Shown here: positions 40,663 to 49,825 of the stretch, in pieces | Layout of the letters: each line of letters begins with the position of its first letter | Position numbering within the stretch: position 1 is the first letter of the stretch | NCBI GenBank assembly: GCA_023410475.1 | Contig: JAEYPS010000021.1 | Span: 96,738 to 160,737 of the forward strand | Reading direction: 5' to 3' | Length of the DNA stretch: 64,000 bases | Source: Bacillota bacterium | GTDB lineage: Bacteria; Bacillota; Clostridia; Christensenellales; SZUA-584 | Translations under genes and position numbers: made by a program | The notes under the pieces: model-generated | The model's input: the letters and a program-made list of their open reading frames with translations, nothing else | Told to the model about the DNA's origin: nothing | Databases searched by the model: none

Positions 40663-41583
40663 ATGAAGACTGCATTTTTATTTCCCGGCCAGGGCGCTCA
40701 GAGCGCGGGCATGGGAGCGGACTTATACGATAGTATTTATATTTATAAACACACGTTCGACGTATGCTGCGACGGAGCAGGGCTCGACCTTAAGAAAGCT
40801 TGCTTTGAAGGAGAAGGGCTTGAAAAAGGCGAGATCGTGCAGCCCGCTATTTTCGCGCATTCAATATCGCTTTTCAAGGTGCTGCAAAACGAGGGCATAG
40901 ATGCGGATATCTACGCCGGGCTCTCCCTCGGCGAATACACCGCGCTTTGCGCCGCGGGCGTGTTTGGCGTAGCGCAGTGCGCGGGGCTCGTACGTGAAAG
41001 AGGAAGCATGATGGACAGCGCTTATGCCGAGGGCGAGGGCGGTATGCTGTCGGTGATCGGATTCCCGATAGAAGAGGTGCAAGACGCCGTCAGAGGAGTT
41101 GAAGACGCTTACGCCGCGAATCATCTGTCTGAACTGCAGACCGCCATATCGGGAAAAACCGAGGGCCTTCTTAAACTCAAAGAGCTGTTCGAGAGCAGGG
41201 GAGCGAAGATGGCTTCTATGCTTAGCGTAGCGGGGCCGTTCCATTCACCGCTGCTCGAAGGGGCCGCGCAGGAGTTCCTGCAGCTGCTGGGGGGCATGCA
41301 GATAGGCGCCGCTCAGAAAACGGTTTATTCCAACGCGCTGGGCGCTCCTTACGGCAAGGACGACGACATAAAGCACCTGCTCGCGAAACAGATGTGCTCG
41401 AGGGTAAGATGGCATGAGTGCACAGAGCATATGATAGCGTCGGGCATAGAGCGCTATGTAGAGGTCGGGCCGTCAAATGTGCTCTCGAAGCTCATAAAGC
41501 GAAGGGCCGGCAAAGACACAGCAGTGGAATCTGTGCGCGACATGTCGACGCTCGAAAAAATCTTATCCGTAAATAAACAGTGA
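40663..41583 (+). CDS. fabD: Malonyl-CoA:ACP transacylase
   Basis: Loads malonyl from malonyl-CoA onto ACP. 306 residues with LFPGQGAQSAGMG at the N-terminus, active-site S88 in GLSLGEYTAL, Arg in LVRERGSMM, the catalytic His in VAGPFHSPLL, and EVGPSNVLSKLIKR near the end. GGGAGG lies at the end of fabK before the ATG. Confidence 0.95.
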   Translation: MKTAFLFPGQGAQSAGMGADLYDSIYIYKHTFDVCCDGAGLDLKKACFEGEGLEKGEIVQPAIFAHSISLFKVLQNEGIDADIYAGLSLGEYTALCAAGVFGVAQCAGLVRERGSMMDSAYAEGEGGMLSVIGFPIEEVQDAVRGVEDAYAANHLSELQTAISGKTEGLLKLKELFESRGAKMASMLSVAGPFHSPLLEGAAQEFLQLLGGMQIGAAQKTVYSNALGAPYGKDDDIKHLLAKQMCSRVRWHECTEHMIASGIERYVEVGPSNVLSKLIKRRAGKDTAVESVRDMSTLEKILSVNKQ

Positions 41584-41593
41584 GGTGAAAAAT

Positions 41594-42328
41594 ATGGCAA
41601 AGGCAGCACTTGTAACAGGCGCGTCGGGAGGCATAGGGCAGGCTATCTGCGCGGCTCTTGCCAAAGACGGTTTCGATATCGCTGTTCATTACAACAGCAG
41701 CGAGGCAAAAGCGCAGGAAGTTGTGGAGCGCGTTAAGGCTCTCGGGCAAAACGCCATCGCGATAAAGGCCGATCTTTCGTCGTCTGAGGAATGCAAACAA
41801 CTTGTAAAGAGTTGCGCGGACGCGCTGGGCGGTATATACGCGCTTGTCAACAACGCGGGCATTACAAGCGACGATCTCGTGATGCGAATGACAGACGAGC
41901 AGTTCGACAGCGTCATACGCGCCAACCTTAACAGCTGTTTTTGCTGTACGCGCGCAGCGTCGGCGTATATGCTCAAGGCAAGGCGGGGAAGGATAGTAAA
42001 TATAACGTCGGTAGTCGGGATAATAGGCAACGCCGGTCAGGCAAATTACGCGGCTTCAAAAGCAGGCATAATAGGGCTTACAAAATCCTGCGCGAAGGAG
42101 TTCGCTAAAAGAGGAGTGTGCGTAAACGCAGTTGCTCCGGGGTTTATAGAGACGGCTATGACGGATGTCCTCGGCGACGATATAAAACAAAAGATGCTTG
42201 ATACCATACCGCTGGGGCGCTTCGGCAGCCCGGAGGACGTAGCTGGGCTTGTGAGCTTTTTGTGCACGGACAGCGCGTCGTACATCACCGGACAGGTAAT
42301 GACGGTGGACGGCGGCATGGTGATATAA
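41594..42328 (+). CDS. fabG: 3-oxoacyl-ACP reductase
   Basis: NADPH-dependent short-chain dehydrogenase, 244 residues. Cofactor loop TGASGGIGQ, NNAGIT, the Ser-Tyr-Lys triad (ITSVVG, YAASKAG) and the C-terminal ITGQVMTVDGGM are all present. The ATG at 41594 follows GAGGTG; a GTG three codons earlier is a poorer choice. Part of the fab operon between fabD and fabF. Confidence 0.95.
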   Translation: MAKAALVTGASGGIGQAICAALAKDGFDIAVHYNSSEAKAQEVVERVKALGQNAIAIKADLSSSEECKQLVKSCADALGGIYALVNNAGITSDDLVMRMTDEQFDSVIRANLNSCFCCTRAASAYMLKARRGRIVNITSVVGIIGNAGQANYAASKAGIIGLTKSCAKEFAKRGVCVNAVAPGFIETAMTDVLGDDIKQKMLDTIPLGRFGSPEDVAGLVSFLCTDSASYITGQVMTVDGGMVI

Positions 42329-42355
42329 GGTATGCTGAAAGGGTGAGGTGAATTA

Positions 42356-43591
42356 ATGAGTCACAAGGTGATGATTACCGGAATGGGCGCGGTTTCGCCC
42401 ATCGGTGAAAGCGTTAAGGAGTGCTTTGACAACGCCGTTAACGGCGTTTGCGGAATAAGAAAAGCGCAATATTTCGACACGGAAATGATGGGTGTAACGT
42501 GCGCCGGCGAGGTAAGCGATTTTGACGCTTCGAAATATATAAACAACCGCGAAGCGAAGCGTATGGCGAGGTTCACGCTTTTCGCGATAGTCGCCGCTAT
42601 GCAGGCGTGGGAGCAGAGCGGCCTTAAAGAGGGAGACTACGATGAGGAGCGCTCGGGAGTCGTTCTTGGCAGCGGTATGGGCGGACTCGGAACCATCTGC
42701 AGCCAGCATGACGAAATGAGGGGAAATGGAGCGAGGGCCGTATCTTCGCTGTTTATTCCAAAATCGATAATCAATACCACGGCCGGCATGATCGCTATAA
42801 GGCTTGGGCTTCACGGCCCGTGCCTCAGCGTAGTTACCGCGTGCTCGTCGGGCGCGGACGCTATCGGCGAGGCGTATTATGCCGTAAAGGAAGGCCGGAT
42901 GGACGTAGCGCTCGTCGGCGGAGCGGAGGCGGTGATAACCGAACTTGCGGTAGCGGGCTTCAACCAGATGCAGGCGCTCTCGACAAGCACAGACCCCACG
43001 AGGGCGAGCATACCGTTCGATAAAGACAGGCAGGGCTTTGTTATGGCGGAAGGCGCGGGCATGCTTGTGCTCGAGAGCGAGGAGCATGCGAAAAAGCGCG
43101 GCGCTACCATAGTAGGCGAGCTCGCGGGATACGCCCAGACGTGCGACGCGTATCACATAACGGCGCCCGAGCCGGAAGGCATATGGGCTTCAAGGGCGAT
43201 GGAGCTTGTTATAAAGGAAGGCGGCATAGAAAAGGAAGAGGTAGGCTATATAAACGCTCACGGCACAGGCACGCCCCTCAACGACGTGTTTGAGAGCAGG
43301 GCTATAGAGAGATGCTTCGGCGACCACGCCAAAAATCTGCTTGTAAGCTCCACAAAGTCTATGACGGGGCATATGCTCGGCGGGGCGGGGGCTTTTGAGA
43401 CTATCATGGCTATCTGCGCCGTTAACGAAGGGATAGCGCCGCCGACGATAGGACTTCGGGAGGAAGGCGAAGGCTGCAACCTTGACTATGTAAAGGGCAA
43501 AGCCAAAAAGCTGGGCGCAAAGTACTCGATATCGAATTCGTTCGGGTTCGGCGGCCACAACAGCTGCGTACTCCTTAAAAAGCCCGATTAA
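42356..43591 (+). CDS. fabF: 3-oxoacyl-ACP synthase II
   Basis: Elongating condensing enzyme, 411 residues. Catalytic Cys C163 in TACSSGADAIGE and the two His in NAHGTGTPLND and NSFGFGGHNS; KSMTGHMLGGAGAFE is also typical. As no FabB is nearby it should do most chain elongation. GAGGTG precedes the ATG, 27 bases after fabG. Confidence 0.95.
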   Translation: MSHKVMITGMGAVSPIGESVKECFDNAVNGVCGIRKAQYFDTEMMGVTCAGEVSDFDASKYINNREAKRMARFTLFAIVAAMQAWEQSGLKEGDYDEERSGVVLGSGMGGLGTICSQHDEMRGNGARAVSSLFIPKSIINTTAGMIAIRLGLHGPCLSVVTACSSGADAIGEAYYAVKEGRMDVALVGGAEAVITELAVAGFNQMQALSTSTDPTRASIPFDKDRQGFVMAEGAGMLVLESEEHAKKRGATIVGELAGYAQTCDAYHITAPEPEGIWASRAMELVIKEGGIEKEEVGYINAHGTGTPLNDVFESRAIERCFGDHAKNLLVSSTKSMTGHMLGGAGAFETIMAICAVNEGIAPPTIGLREEGEGCNLDYVKGKAKKLGAKYSISNSFGFGGHNSCVLLKKPD

Positions 43592-43611
43592 TAAGCACGA
43601 AGGAGTAATGT

Positions 43612-44037
43612 ATGCTGGGTATAGAAGAAATTAAAAAGATATTGCCGCACAGAGAGCCGTTTTTGATGATCGACAGGGTTGACGAACTCAAAGAGGGCGT
43701 AATGGCAAAAGGCATAAAAGCGGTAAGCGGAAACGAATGGTTCTTTATGGGGCACTTCGCGGATTTTAAGGTAATGCCGGGCGTGCTTATAATCGAGGCC
43801 ATGGCGCAGATGGGCGGGGTAGCGCTTCTGACGATGGAAGAGATGAAGGGCAGGCTTGCGTTTTTGGGGAAAATCAAGAACGCAAGGTTCAGCGAAAAGG
43901 TCGTTCCGGGAGATGTTCTTGAACTTGAAACCACGATAGACGCCGTGAAAGGCATCGTGGGCATGGGTACTGGGAAGGCGTATGTGAGAGGCAAGCTTGT
44001 CTCAAGCTGCGAGCTTGTGTTCGCGTTGTCGGAATAG
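43612..44037 (+). CDS. fabZ: 3-hydroxyacyl-ACP dehydratase
   Basis: Hot-dog-fold dehydratase of 141 residues. The catalytic His is in FMGHFADFKVMPGVL and the Glu in IIEAMAQMGG. Most FabZ proteins have HFPGxPxMPGV; here Ala-Asp-Phe-Lys replaces the Pro-Gly part, with the catalytic residues unchanged. LPHREPFLMIDRV at the N-terminus is standard. Last gene of the operon, before a strong terminator; AAGGAG precedes the ATG. Confidence 0.94.
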   Translation: MLGIEEIKKILPHREPFLMIDRVDELKEGVMAKGIKAVSGNEWFFMGHFADFKVMPGVLIIEAMAQMGGVALLTMEEMKGRLAFLGKIKNARFSEKVVPGDVLELETTIDAVKGIVGMGTGKAYVRGKLVSSCELVFALSE

Positions 44038-44054
44038 CGGATAGCATCAGCGAT

Positions 44055-44094
44055 AAACGCTTTGGTCTTTATAAAAGAGCGAAGCGTTTTTTAT
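44055..44094 (+). terminator. Terminator of the acc-fab operon
   Basis: AAACGCTT (44055-44062) and AAGCGTTT (44082-44089) are perfect complements; a small CTTT/AAAG hairpin sits in the loop and the stem runs into TTTTTT. Confidence 0.85.
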
Positions 44095-44113
44095 TGGGCT
44101 TTAGCACAATATA

Positions 44114-44132
44114 CCCCCGGTTTTACTGGGGG
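44114..44132 (+). repeat. Second GC-rich hairpin behind fabZ
   Basis: CCCCCGG and CTGGGGG pair around TTTTA. ATTTAATTTG follows, so it could be a backup terminator or a boundary to the GGDEF gene. The rest of the 252-base gap to 44289 is AT-rich, without gene or clear promoter. Confidence 0.5.
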
Positions 44133-44289
44133 ATTTAATTTGTGTTTCCGGACGGAACACATACAAAACCTTCTATTATTTTTTTTGCCCCTGCGCGCAG
44201 TTCGTCAAATTTTTCATAAGTTAAACCATATAATTTTACTTGTCTAACTACACGCTATCAGGTAAAGTATTATTCAAGGATGTTTCATC

Positions 44290-45825
44290 ATGGACTATTT
44301 TAATGCTAGGCAGTATCTGATTTCACTTCCAGCTCCTGTTTTTCTCGTCAGCGTAAAAAGCGGCAAAGTGTTGTTCGCCAACAGGCAGGCCGAGAAAAGG
44401 GGCTTTTTCGCCGGAACCGTCTTTTTTAAAATGCTTGAGGACAACACGGATATTTTATTACTAAAAAAGAATGCTGACAAAGAGCCCGAAGGCATAACGC
44501 TGACTCTTAGGATAAACGCTAAGCTGTATAACTTAAGTTTAAATATATCCGGCGCAAGGTTTAACGGCATGCAGTCGTGGCTTGTTGCCATAGAATCTAT
44601 GGAGGAAGCGTACACGCAAAACGCCGCCTCGGTGATAACCGCCGTTTGCGATATCTTTACAAGCTCCGCTCTGAAAAACAAGACGTATGAGTTCCTCGCG
44701 GCAACAGCTAAGAGCACGGGCGCGTTCTGCGCGTCGCTTTATGAAAAGAAAAACAACAGGTATGTTTTGAAAGAGGAATGGCGGGAAAGAAAGAGCGTAT
44801 GTATTCCCGTGCTTGCCCCTAACTTTGAGGAGGGCGCCGCGTGCGAGACGGAGCGCGTTGCGAGGCTCAAGCGCGCCGCGGACACAGCTTTTGCGTTATA
44901 TACTAAAGCATACGGCACAAGCGGAGCGGTGATGTACTTTTTTGACGGCATTACCGGACAGCAGGTTAAGAGGAACATAGAAAGATACGCGGGGCTATAC
45001 AGCATACTGTCGCCCGATACTCAAAACAACAGCATGCAGGTCACGGCGAGAAAGGGGCTCGATTCCATTAGCCTCGGCTTTGCGATATGGGACCCCTCAA
45101 CGCGCGAAATGCTGTACAACAACAAAGCGTATAAAGATATCTTCGGCCGCAGGGACTCGCAAATAAGCGGCGAGCTTGGAGAAGGTATCAGATACAGATC
45201 GAAAAAAGGCATGGAAGAGAGCCTGACCGATTCAAGGGGAAACTGGTACAGTGTAACTCATACCCCCGCGAAGATAGGTGGACAGGGAATAATAGCCACC
45301 GTTATCAACGACGTTACAAAGTACAGGGAGACGGAGGCCAAGCTTGAGGCGATGGCGAGGACGGACACGCTGACGGGGCTGCTAAACCGCAGGGCGGGCA
45401 CCCAGGCGCTGACGGAGATCTATGCGGAGTGCCGCAAAAATAGCATACCGCTGACGGTCTGCTTCGCGGATATAGACGGCCTTAAGCTTATAAACGATAC
45501 ATACGGCCATGGAGCGGGAGACGTTATGATAAAGTCTGTGGCCGAGGTGCTGCGAAAATACGCCGAGAAAACAGGCGCGGTATGCAGGCTCGGAGGTGAC
45601 GAGTTCGTGCTCATACTGCCCGGTTTTGACAGTGAGAGGGCGAAGAATGTCGCTTCCCAGATTGAAAAGGACATAAAGAAGTGCCTTGTGGGAGAATCAC
45701 AGGGAATATCGATGAGCTTTGGTTTCAAACAGGCGGAATACTTCGACGGGGAGTCGGCAGGCTCGCTCGTCAGTTACGCTGACCATGATATGTACCGCGA
45801 AAAGCGCAAAAAAACCGCTAAATAG
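44290..45825 (+). CDS. Diguanylate cyclase with PAS-type sensor domains
   Basis: A 511-residue protein making cyclic di-GMP from two GTP. An N-terminal PAS-like segment (about 1-105), a middle region that may be GAF-like (about 110-250), a second PAS segment (LGFAIWDPSTREMLYNNKAY) and a C-terminal GGDEF domain. The active-site loop is GGDEF (residues 435-439), and LTGLLNRRAG and CFADIDGLKLINDTYGH are intact. The inhibitory RxxD site expected five residues before GGDEF is missing (EKTG there), so product inhibition should be absent. No membrane segment; a cytoplasmic signal is sensed. AAGGA precedes the ATG. The 3' end overlaps metF tail-to-tail by eight bases. Confidence 0.92.
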   Translation: MDYFNARQYLISLPAPVFLVSVKSGKVLFANRQAEKRGFFAGTVFFKMLEDNTDILLLKKNADKEPEGITLTLRINAKLYNLSLNISGARFNGMQSWLVAIESMEEAYTQNAASVITAVCDIFTSSALKNKTYEFLAATAKSTGAFCASLYEKKNNRYVLKEEWRERKSVCIPVLAPNFEEGAACETERVARLKRAADTAFALYTKAYGTSGAVMYFFDGITGQQVKRNIERYAGLYSILSPDTQNNSMQVTARKGLDSISLGFAIWDPSTREMLYNNKAYKDIFGRRDSQISGELGEGIRYRSKKGMEESLTDSRGNWYSVTHTPAKIGGQGIIATVINDVTKYRETEAKLEAMARTDTLTGLLNRRAGTQALTEIYAECRKNSIPLTVCFADIDGLKLINDTYGHGAGDVMIKSVAEVLRKYAEKTGAVCRLGGDEFVLILPGFDSERAKNVASQIEKDIKKCLVGESQGISMSFGFKQAEYFDGESAGSLVSYADHDMYREKRKKTAK

Positions 45826-46684
45826 AATCTTTAAGGCGGCTGCCCAGTATTATCTGCTCGGCGACGTCAGGCTTGTTCATCGTATATATATGAAACCTTC
45901 CGATGCCGTTTTCGATGAGATAGTCTATCTCATCAATCGCGTATTCAAGACCCGCCTTTTTAAACGCGTCGGCGTCTTTTCCGTACCTGCTTATTATCTT
46001 GCTTAAGGGCGCCGGTATAGAGCACGCCGACAAAAGAGCCATCCTGGTTATCTGGTTGGGATTCAGCACCGGCATTATGCCAGTGATAACGGGAGCGGTT
46101 ATTCCGGCCCGGGCAGTCCTATCGAAAAAATCGATTATAGCGCACCTGTCGAAGCAAAGCTGCGTTACAAAAAAGTCCGCGCCCGCGTCGGCTTTTTTCT
46201 TCATAAAGGTAATATCTTCTTCCAGAGAAGCGCTTTCCATATGAGCCTCGGGATATGCCGCGGCTCCTACGGTAAACCCGCCCCTTTTCTTTATCTGTGC
46301 TATCAGGTCGCTCGCGTGCCTGTAATGCGAATATGCCGTTTCGGCGTCCATGTCCTCAGGGATATCGCCCCTTAACGCGAGTATGTTGTTTATGCCCGCA
46401 GACTCGAGCTTTGAGAGCGTATAATCTATGGATGACGGCGTTGCTCCCGCGCAGGTAAGGTGCGCAATAGCCCCGAGTCCGTTGTTTTTTATAAATGAGG
46501 CAATATCCACTACCCTGTCTCTGTTGCCGCCTCCCGCGCCATACGTCACGCTTACAAACACAGGGTCATACGCCGAAAGCTTTTCTATGGCTTCATATAC
46601 GGTAGTCAAAGGCATGTCTTTTTTGGGCGGAAAGAATTCAAGAGAAAAAGACCGATCCCTGCCAAGTTTTTCAATAATGCCCAT
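45818..46684 (-). CDS. metF: 5,10-methylenetetrahydrofolate reductase
   Basis: FAD enzyme of 288 residues that makes 5-methyl-tetrahydrofolate, the methyl donor for MetH encoded divergently. Start region FSLEFFPPKKD with the catalytic Glu, then VSVTYGAGGG, AHLTCAGA, LALRGDIPED, FVTQLCFD and PVITGIMPVLN. The ATG at 46684 has GGAGG upstream and begins at the usual point; an ATG eight codons earlier lacks one. No MetV-type zinc protein is adjacent. Confidence 0.94.
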   Translation of the reverse strand: MGIIEKLGRDRSFSLEFFPPKKDMPLTTVYEAIEKLSAYDPVFVSVTYGAGGGNRDRVVDIASFIKNNGLGAIAHLTCAGATPSSIDYTLSKLESAGINNILALRGDIPEDMDAETAYSHYRHASDLIAQIKKRGGFTVGAAAYPEAHMESASLEEDITFMKKKADAGADFFVTQLCFDRCAIIDFFDRTARAGITAPVITGIMPVLNPNQITRMALLSACSIPAPLSKIISRYGKDADAFKKAGLEYAIDEIDYLIENGIGRFHIYTMNKPDVAEQIILGSRLKDSI

Positions 46685-46788
46685 ACTGACGCCTCCAAAA
46701 TACCGCAAGCAAAAGCTATTGGCGTATAATTACATCTATACAATAACGTGCGTATATTTAATCATAACTCGCCCGTCATTTCAAGTAG

Positions 46789-46817
46789 TTGAATAATGTA
46801 TACAACTGGTGTATCAT
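46789..46817 (+). promoter_or_regulatory. Promoter of the methionine synthase operon
   Basis: TTGAAT (46789-46794), 17-base spacer, TATCAT (46812-46817), some 18 bases before the first ATG. The short distance leaves no room for a SAM or cobalamin riboswitch on this side. Confidence 0.6.
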
Positions 46818-46834
46818 ATCCCGAGAGGTAACAG

Positions 46835-47434
46835 ATGAATAATTATCCGTATATACCGTTTGTTCCGAATAAAGACAGCGTTATGCGCAGGATGGGCTCG
46901 CTGAAGGCCTCATTCGACAAAGAACTGAAAAATGAAATAGACGGCTGTTATACAAAAGCGATGTCGGCATTTACCGTACGGGGCAGAGCCGAGGCTTATG
47001 AAATAGCACGTTTGGGCGGTGACTCAATAGAAATAATGGGAAACACTGTGGAGTCACGTTTGCTAGCTGTCATGCTTTCGAAGAGCAGTAAGGCGTTTGT
47101 TATGTGCGCGGCGATACCCGAAAGCGACGTGCGGATGATAAACGAGGCGATAAGCAGAGGCGAAGGGCTGCTGGCGCTCGTTCTTGACGCGTACGCTTCG
47201 GAGCTTGTCGACGGCGCGCTTGACGTGATAATGCAGAGCAAAAACGAGTCGCTGAGGCGCGCGGGGCAGAGTCTGACAAAAAAAAGATTCAGCGCGGGCT
47301 ACGGAGACCTCGATATAAAATACCAGAAAGTGTTTTACGACCTGCTCGAAATGCAGACGCTGGGCGTAAAAATGAATGAAAAATATCTGCTTATACCCGA
47401 AAAATCGGTTATAGCTATAGCAGGGGTGGAATAG
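46835..47434 (+). CDS. Methionine synthase reactivation-domain protein
   Basis: A 199-residue protein matching the C-terminal activation domain of cobalamin-dependent methionine synthase, which binds SAM and re-methylates oxidised cobalamin. Near the end is KKRFSAGYGDLDIKYQ, the family counterpart of RFSPGYGD. The following MetH lacks this domain, so the domain works as a separate subunit, as in Thermotoga. The two genes touch (the metH ATG follows the TAG directly). GAGAGG precedes the ATG. Confidence 0.88.
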   Translation: MNNYPYIPFVPNKDSVMRRMGSLKASFDKELKNEIDGCYTKAMSAFTVRGRAEAYEIARLGGDSIEIMGNTVESRLLAVMLSKSSKAFVMCAAIPESDVRMINEAISRGEGLLALVLDAYASELVDGALDVIMQSKNESLRRAGQSLTKKRFSAGYGDLDIKYQKVFYDLLEMQTLGVKMNEKYLLIPEKSVIAIAGVE

Positions 47435-49804
47435 ATGAAAAGGATAAACGGACTAAGCTTTCTTGAATATCTCAAAGTGCACATACTGCTGCTTGACGGC
47501 GCGATGGGGACATATCTGCATCAAAACGGAATGGGGCCGGGGGTGTCTCCCGAAGCGTTCGCGCTTGAAAACCCTGACGCAGTCGCGGACGTCTATAAGC
47601 GGTATATCGACGCGGGAGCGAAAGCCGTGTCGGCATGCACGCTGGGCGCGAACGCGTATAAGCTCAAAGAGCTTAAGATAGACGGGGATATATATTCCAT
47701 AAACCGCCGGCTCACAAAGATAGCGGCCGAGGCCGCGGGGGACAGCGCGTTCGTGCTGGCGGACATAGGCTCGACCGGCATGTTCATCGCTCCTCTCGGA
47801 GAGCTTGAATTTGAGCAGGCGGTCGACGTTTATAAGCAGCAGATAAAGGCTGTCGCCGACGGCGGGGCGGATTTTATCGCTGTAGAAACGATGATAGACA
47901 TACAGGAAGCGAGAGCCGCGGTAATTGCCGCAAAGGAATGCTGCGGTCTGCCCGTGGTCGCCAGCATGACGTTTACCGAAGGAAGGACGCTGACAGGCAC
48001 AAGCCCCGCGGCGGCGGCGATAACGCTTATATCGGCGGGCGCTGACGCGGTAGGGCTCAACTGCTCTACAGGGCCCGAGCAGATGCTGCCGTATGTAAGA
48101 AGCATGAAAGAGGTATCCTCTGTGCCGCTGTTCGTAAAACCCAACGCGGGCATGCCGCGGATCGTGGACGGGCGGACGCGTTTCGATATGTCCATAAGCG
48201 ATTTCAGCGGTTATATAAGGCCGCTATGTGAGGCAGGCGCTAACCTCATCGGCGGATGCTGCGGCACGGACCCCAATTTTATCAGCGCTGCCGCCGCAGA
48301 GCTTAAAGGATTAAAGCCGGTGCCGTGGCTCGACAGCCTGCCGCCCGCTGTCACGTCGGTGTCCGACGAAGTGTATCTCGGGAAAGATTTCTGTGTGATA
48401 GGCGAGAGGATAAACCCGACCGGCAAGCCAAAGCTCAAAGAGGCTCTTAAAAACGGCGATTACTACGAAGTGCTCGACATGGCGCTTGAGCAGAAGCAAA
48501 GCGGAGCGCACATACTCGACGTCAACGTGGGAATGCCCGAATTAGACGAGATGCGGGCGATGAAAAATGCTATTGAAGCCATAGCCGCCAAGGCGAAGCT
48601 TCCGCTTTGCATAGACTCTTCTAAGCCCGAGGTCATAGAGCAGGCGCTGCGCGTGTATCCGGGCAGAGCACTGCTCAATTCAATATCGACGAAGACCGAA
48701 AGCCTTGAGAAGCTCCTGCCTGTCGTAAAGCGTTATAAACCGGTGTTCATACTGCTTCCTATAGGCGATAACGGTATACCGCATACGGCGAAGGGGCGCA
48801 TAGAGCAGATCGCGAAGGCTTATGAGAAGATAGAACGGTCGGGAGTTGGAAAAGAGAGCATACTCGTGGACGGCCTCGCTATGGCTGTATCGTCCGAGCA
48901 GAACGCCGCAAATGAAACGCTCGAGGTCATACGCTGGTGCGCAGAGAACGGATTCAACACCGTGCTGGGTGTCTCGAACTCTTCGTTCGGGCTGCCCGAG
49001 AGAACGTTTATAAATACCGCGTATCTCGTAATGGCCATTGCCAAGGGCTTAACGTCCGCTATAATGAACCCCGGCGATTCTCTTATGATGGATATGCTCC
49101 ATGCCGCGGAGGCTCTTACCGGGGGCGACACGGATTTCCAAAGGTATATAAATCGCTTTTCTGATACGCGCATACCCGAGCAGGAGGCGAAGGATATCAA
49201 AGAAGCGGTGCTTACAGGCAAGAAGAAGTCCATTACCGCTATGATAGAAAGCGAGATAGCATCGGGAACAGCACCCGAGAGCATAATTAACGACATGATT
49301 ATACCCGCACTGCAGAGAGTCGGGGATCTTTACGAGCAGAAGGTTTATTTCCTGCCGCACCTTATTTACAGCGCAGAGGCCGCAAGGGCGGCGTTCGACC
49401 ATCTTGAGAGGCACTACGTCACGGGTTCGCAGGAAGGAAAGAAGAAGGTCGTTATCGCCACGGTAAAGGGAGACATACACGACATAGGCAAAAACCTTGT
49501 CGCGATGCTGCTGCGCAACCACGGGTATGCGGTGACAGACCTTGGCAAGGATGTGCCAGCCGAGACGATAATCAAGACAGCCGCCGAGCAGGACGCCGAC
49601 ATAATCGGCCTTTCGGCGCTGATAACCACGACCGCCAAAGAGATGGAAAACGTGATAGCTCTGGCAAAAAATCACGGACTTCGGGCTAAGATAATGGTGG
49701 GCGGTGCGGTCGTCACAGAGAAGTACGCAAAGAGCATTGGCGCGGACGCCTATTCCGCCGACGCGGCGGGGGCGGTCAGGGAAGCGGCAAGGCTCACGCA
49801 ATAA
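47435..49804 (+). CDS. metH: Cobalamin-dependent methionine synthase (three domains)
   Basis: Transfers the methyl of methyl-tetrahydrofolate through cobalamin to homocysteine. 789 residues: homocysteine-binding domain (about 1-290) with LDGAMGTYLHQNG and zinc ligands in GLNCSTG and GGCCGTD; pterin-binding domain (about 315-570) with IGERINPTGKPKLKEAL and LCIDSSKPEVIEQA; cobalamin cap and binding domains (about 580-789) with GDIHDIGKNLVAM, whose His ligates cobalt. No C-terminal activation domain; the preceding gene supplies it. The electron donor for reactivation is not apparent. Confidence 0.95.
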   Translation: MKRINGLSFLEYLKVHILLLDGAMGTYLHQNGMGPGVSPEAFALENPDAVADVYKRYIDAGAKAVSACTLGANAYKLKELKIDGDIYSINRRLTKIAAEAAGDSAFVLADIGSTGMFIAPLGELEFEQAVDVYKQQIKAVADGGADFIAVETMIDIQEARAAVIAAKECCGLPVVASMTFTEGRTLTGTSPAAAAITLISAGADAVGLNCSTGPEQMLPYVRSMKEVSSVPLFVKPNAGMPRIVDGRTRFDMSISDFSGYIRPLCEAGANLIGGCCGTDPNFISAAAAELKGLKPVPWLDSLPPAVTSVSDEVYLGKDFCVIGERINPTGKPKLKEALKNGDYYEVLDMALEQKQSGAHILDVNVGMPELDEMRAMKNAIEAIAAKAKLPLCIDSSKPEVIEQALRVYPGRALLNSISTKTESLEKLLPVVKRYKPVFILLPIGDNGIPHTAKGRIEQIAKAYEKIERSGVGKESILVDGLAMAVSSEQNAANETLEVIRWCAENGFNTVLGVSNSSFGLPERTFINTAYLVMAIAKGLTSAIMNPGDSLMMDMLHAAEALTGGDTDFQRYINRFSDTRIPEQEAKDIKEAVLTGKKKSITAMIESEIASGTAPESIINDMIIPALQRVGDLYEQKVYFLPHLIYSAEAARAAFDHLERHYVTGSQEGKKKVVIATVKGDIHDIGKNLVAMLLRNHGYAVTDLGKDVPAETIIKTAAEQDADIIGLSALITTTAKEMENVIALAKNHGLRAKIMVGGAVVTEKYAKSIGADAYSADAAGAVREAARLTQ

Positions 49805-49825
49805 AATTTATTACATGGAGACAAA

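Noticed and set aside
46709..46834. SAM riboswitch between metF and the methionine synthase operon
   Set aside because: The gap is only about 150 bases between start codons, is AT-rich and lacks the conserved SAM-I or SAM-II cores and any terminator hairpin.
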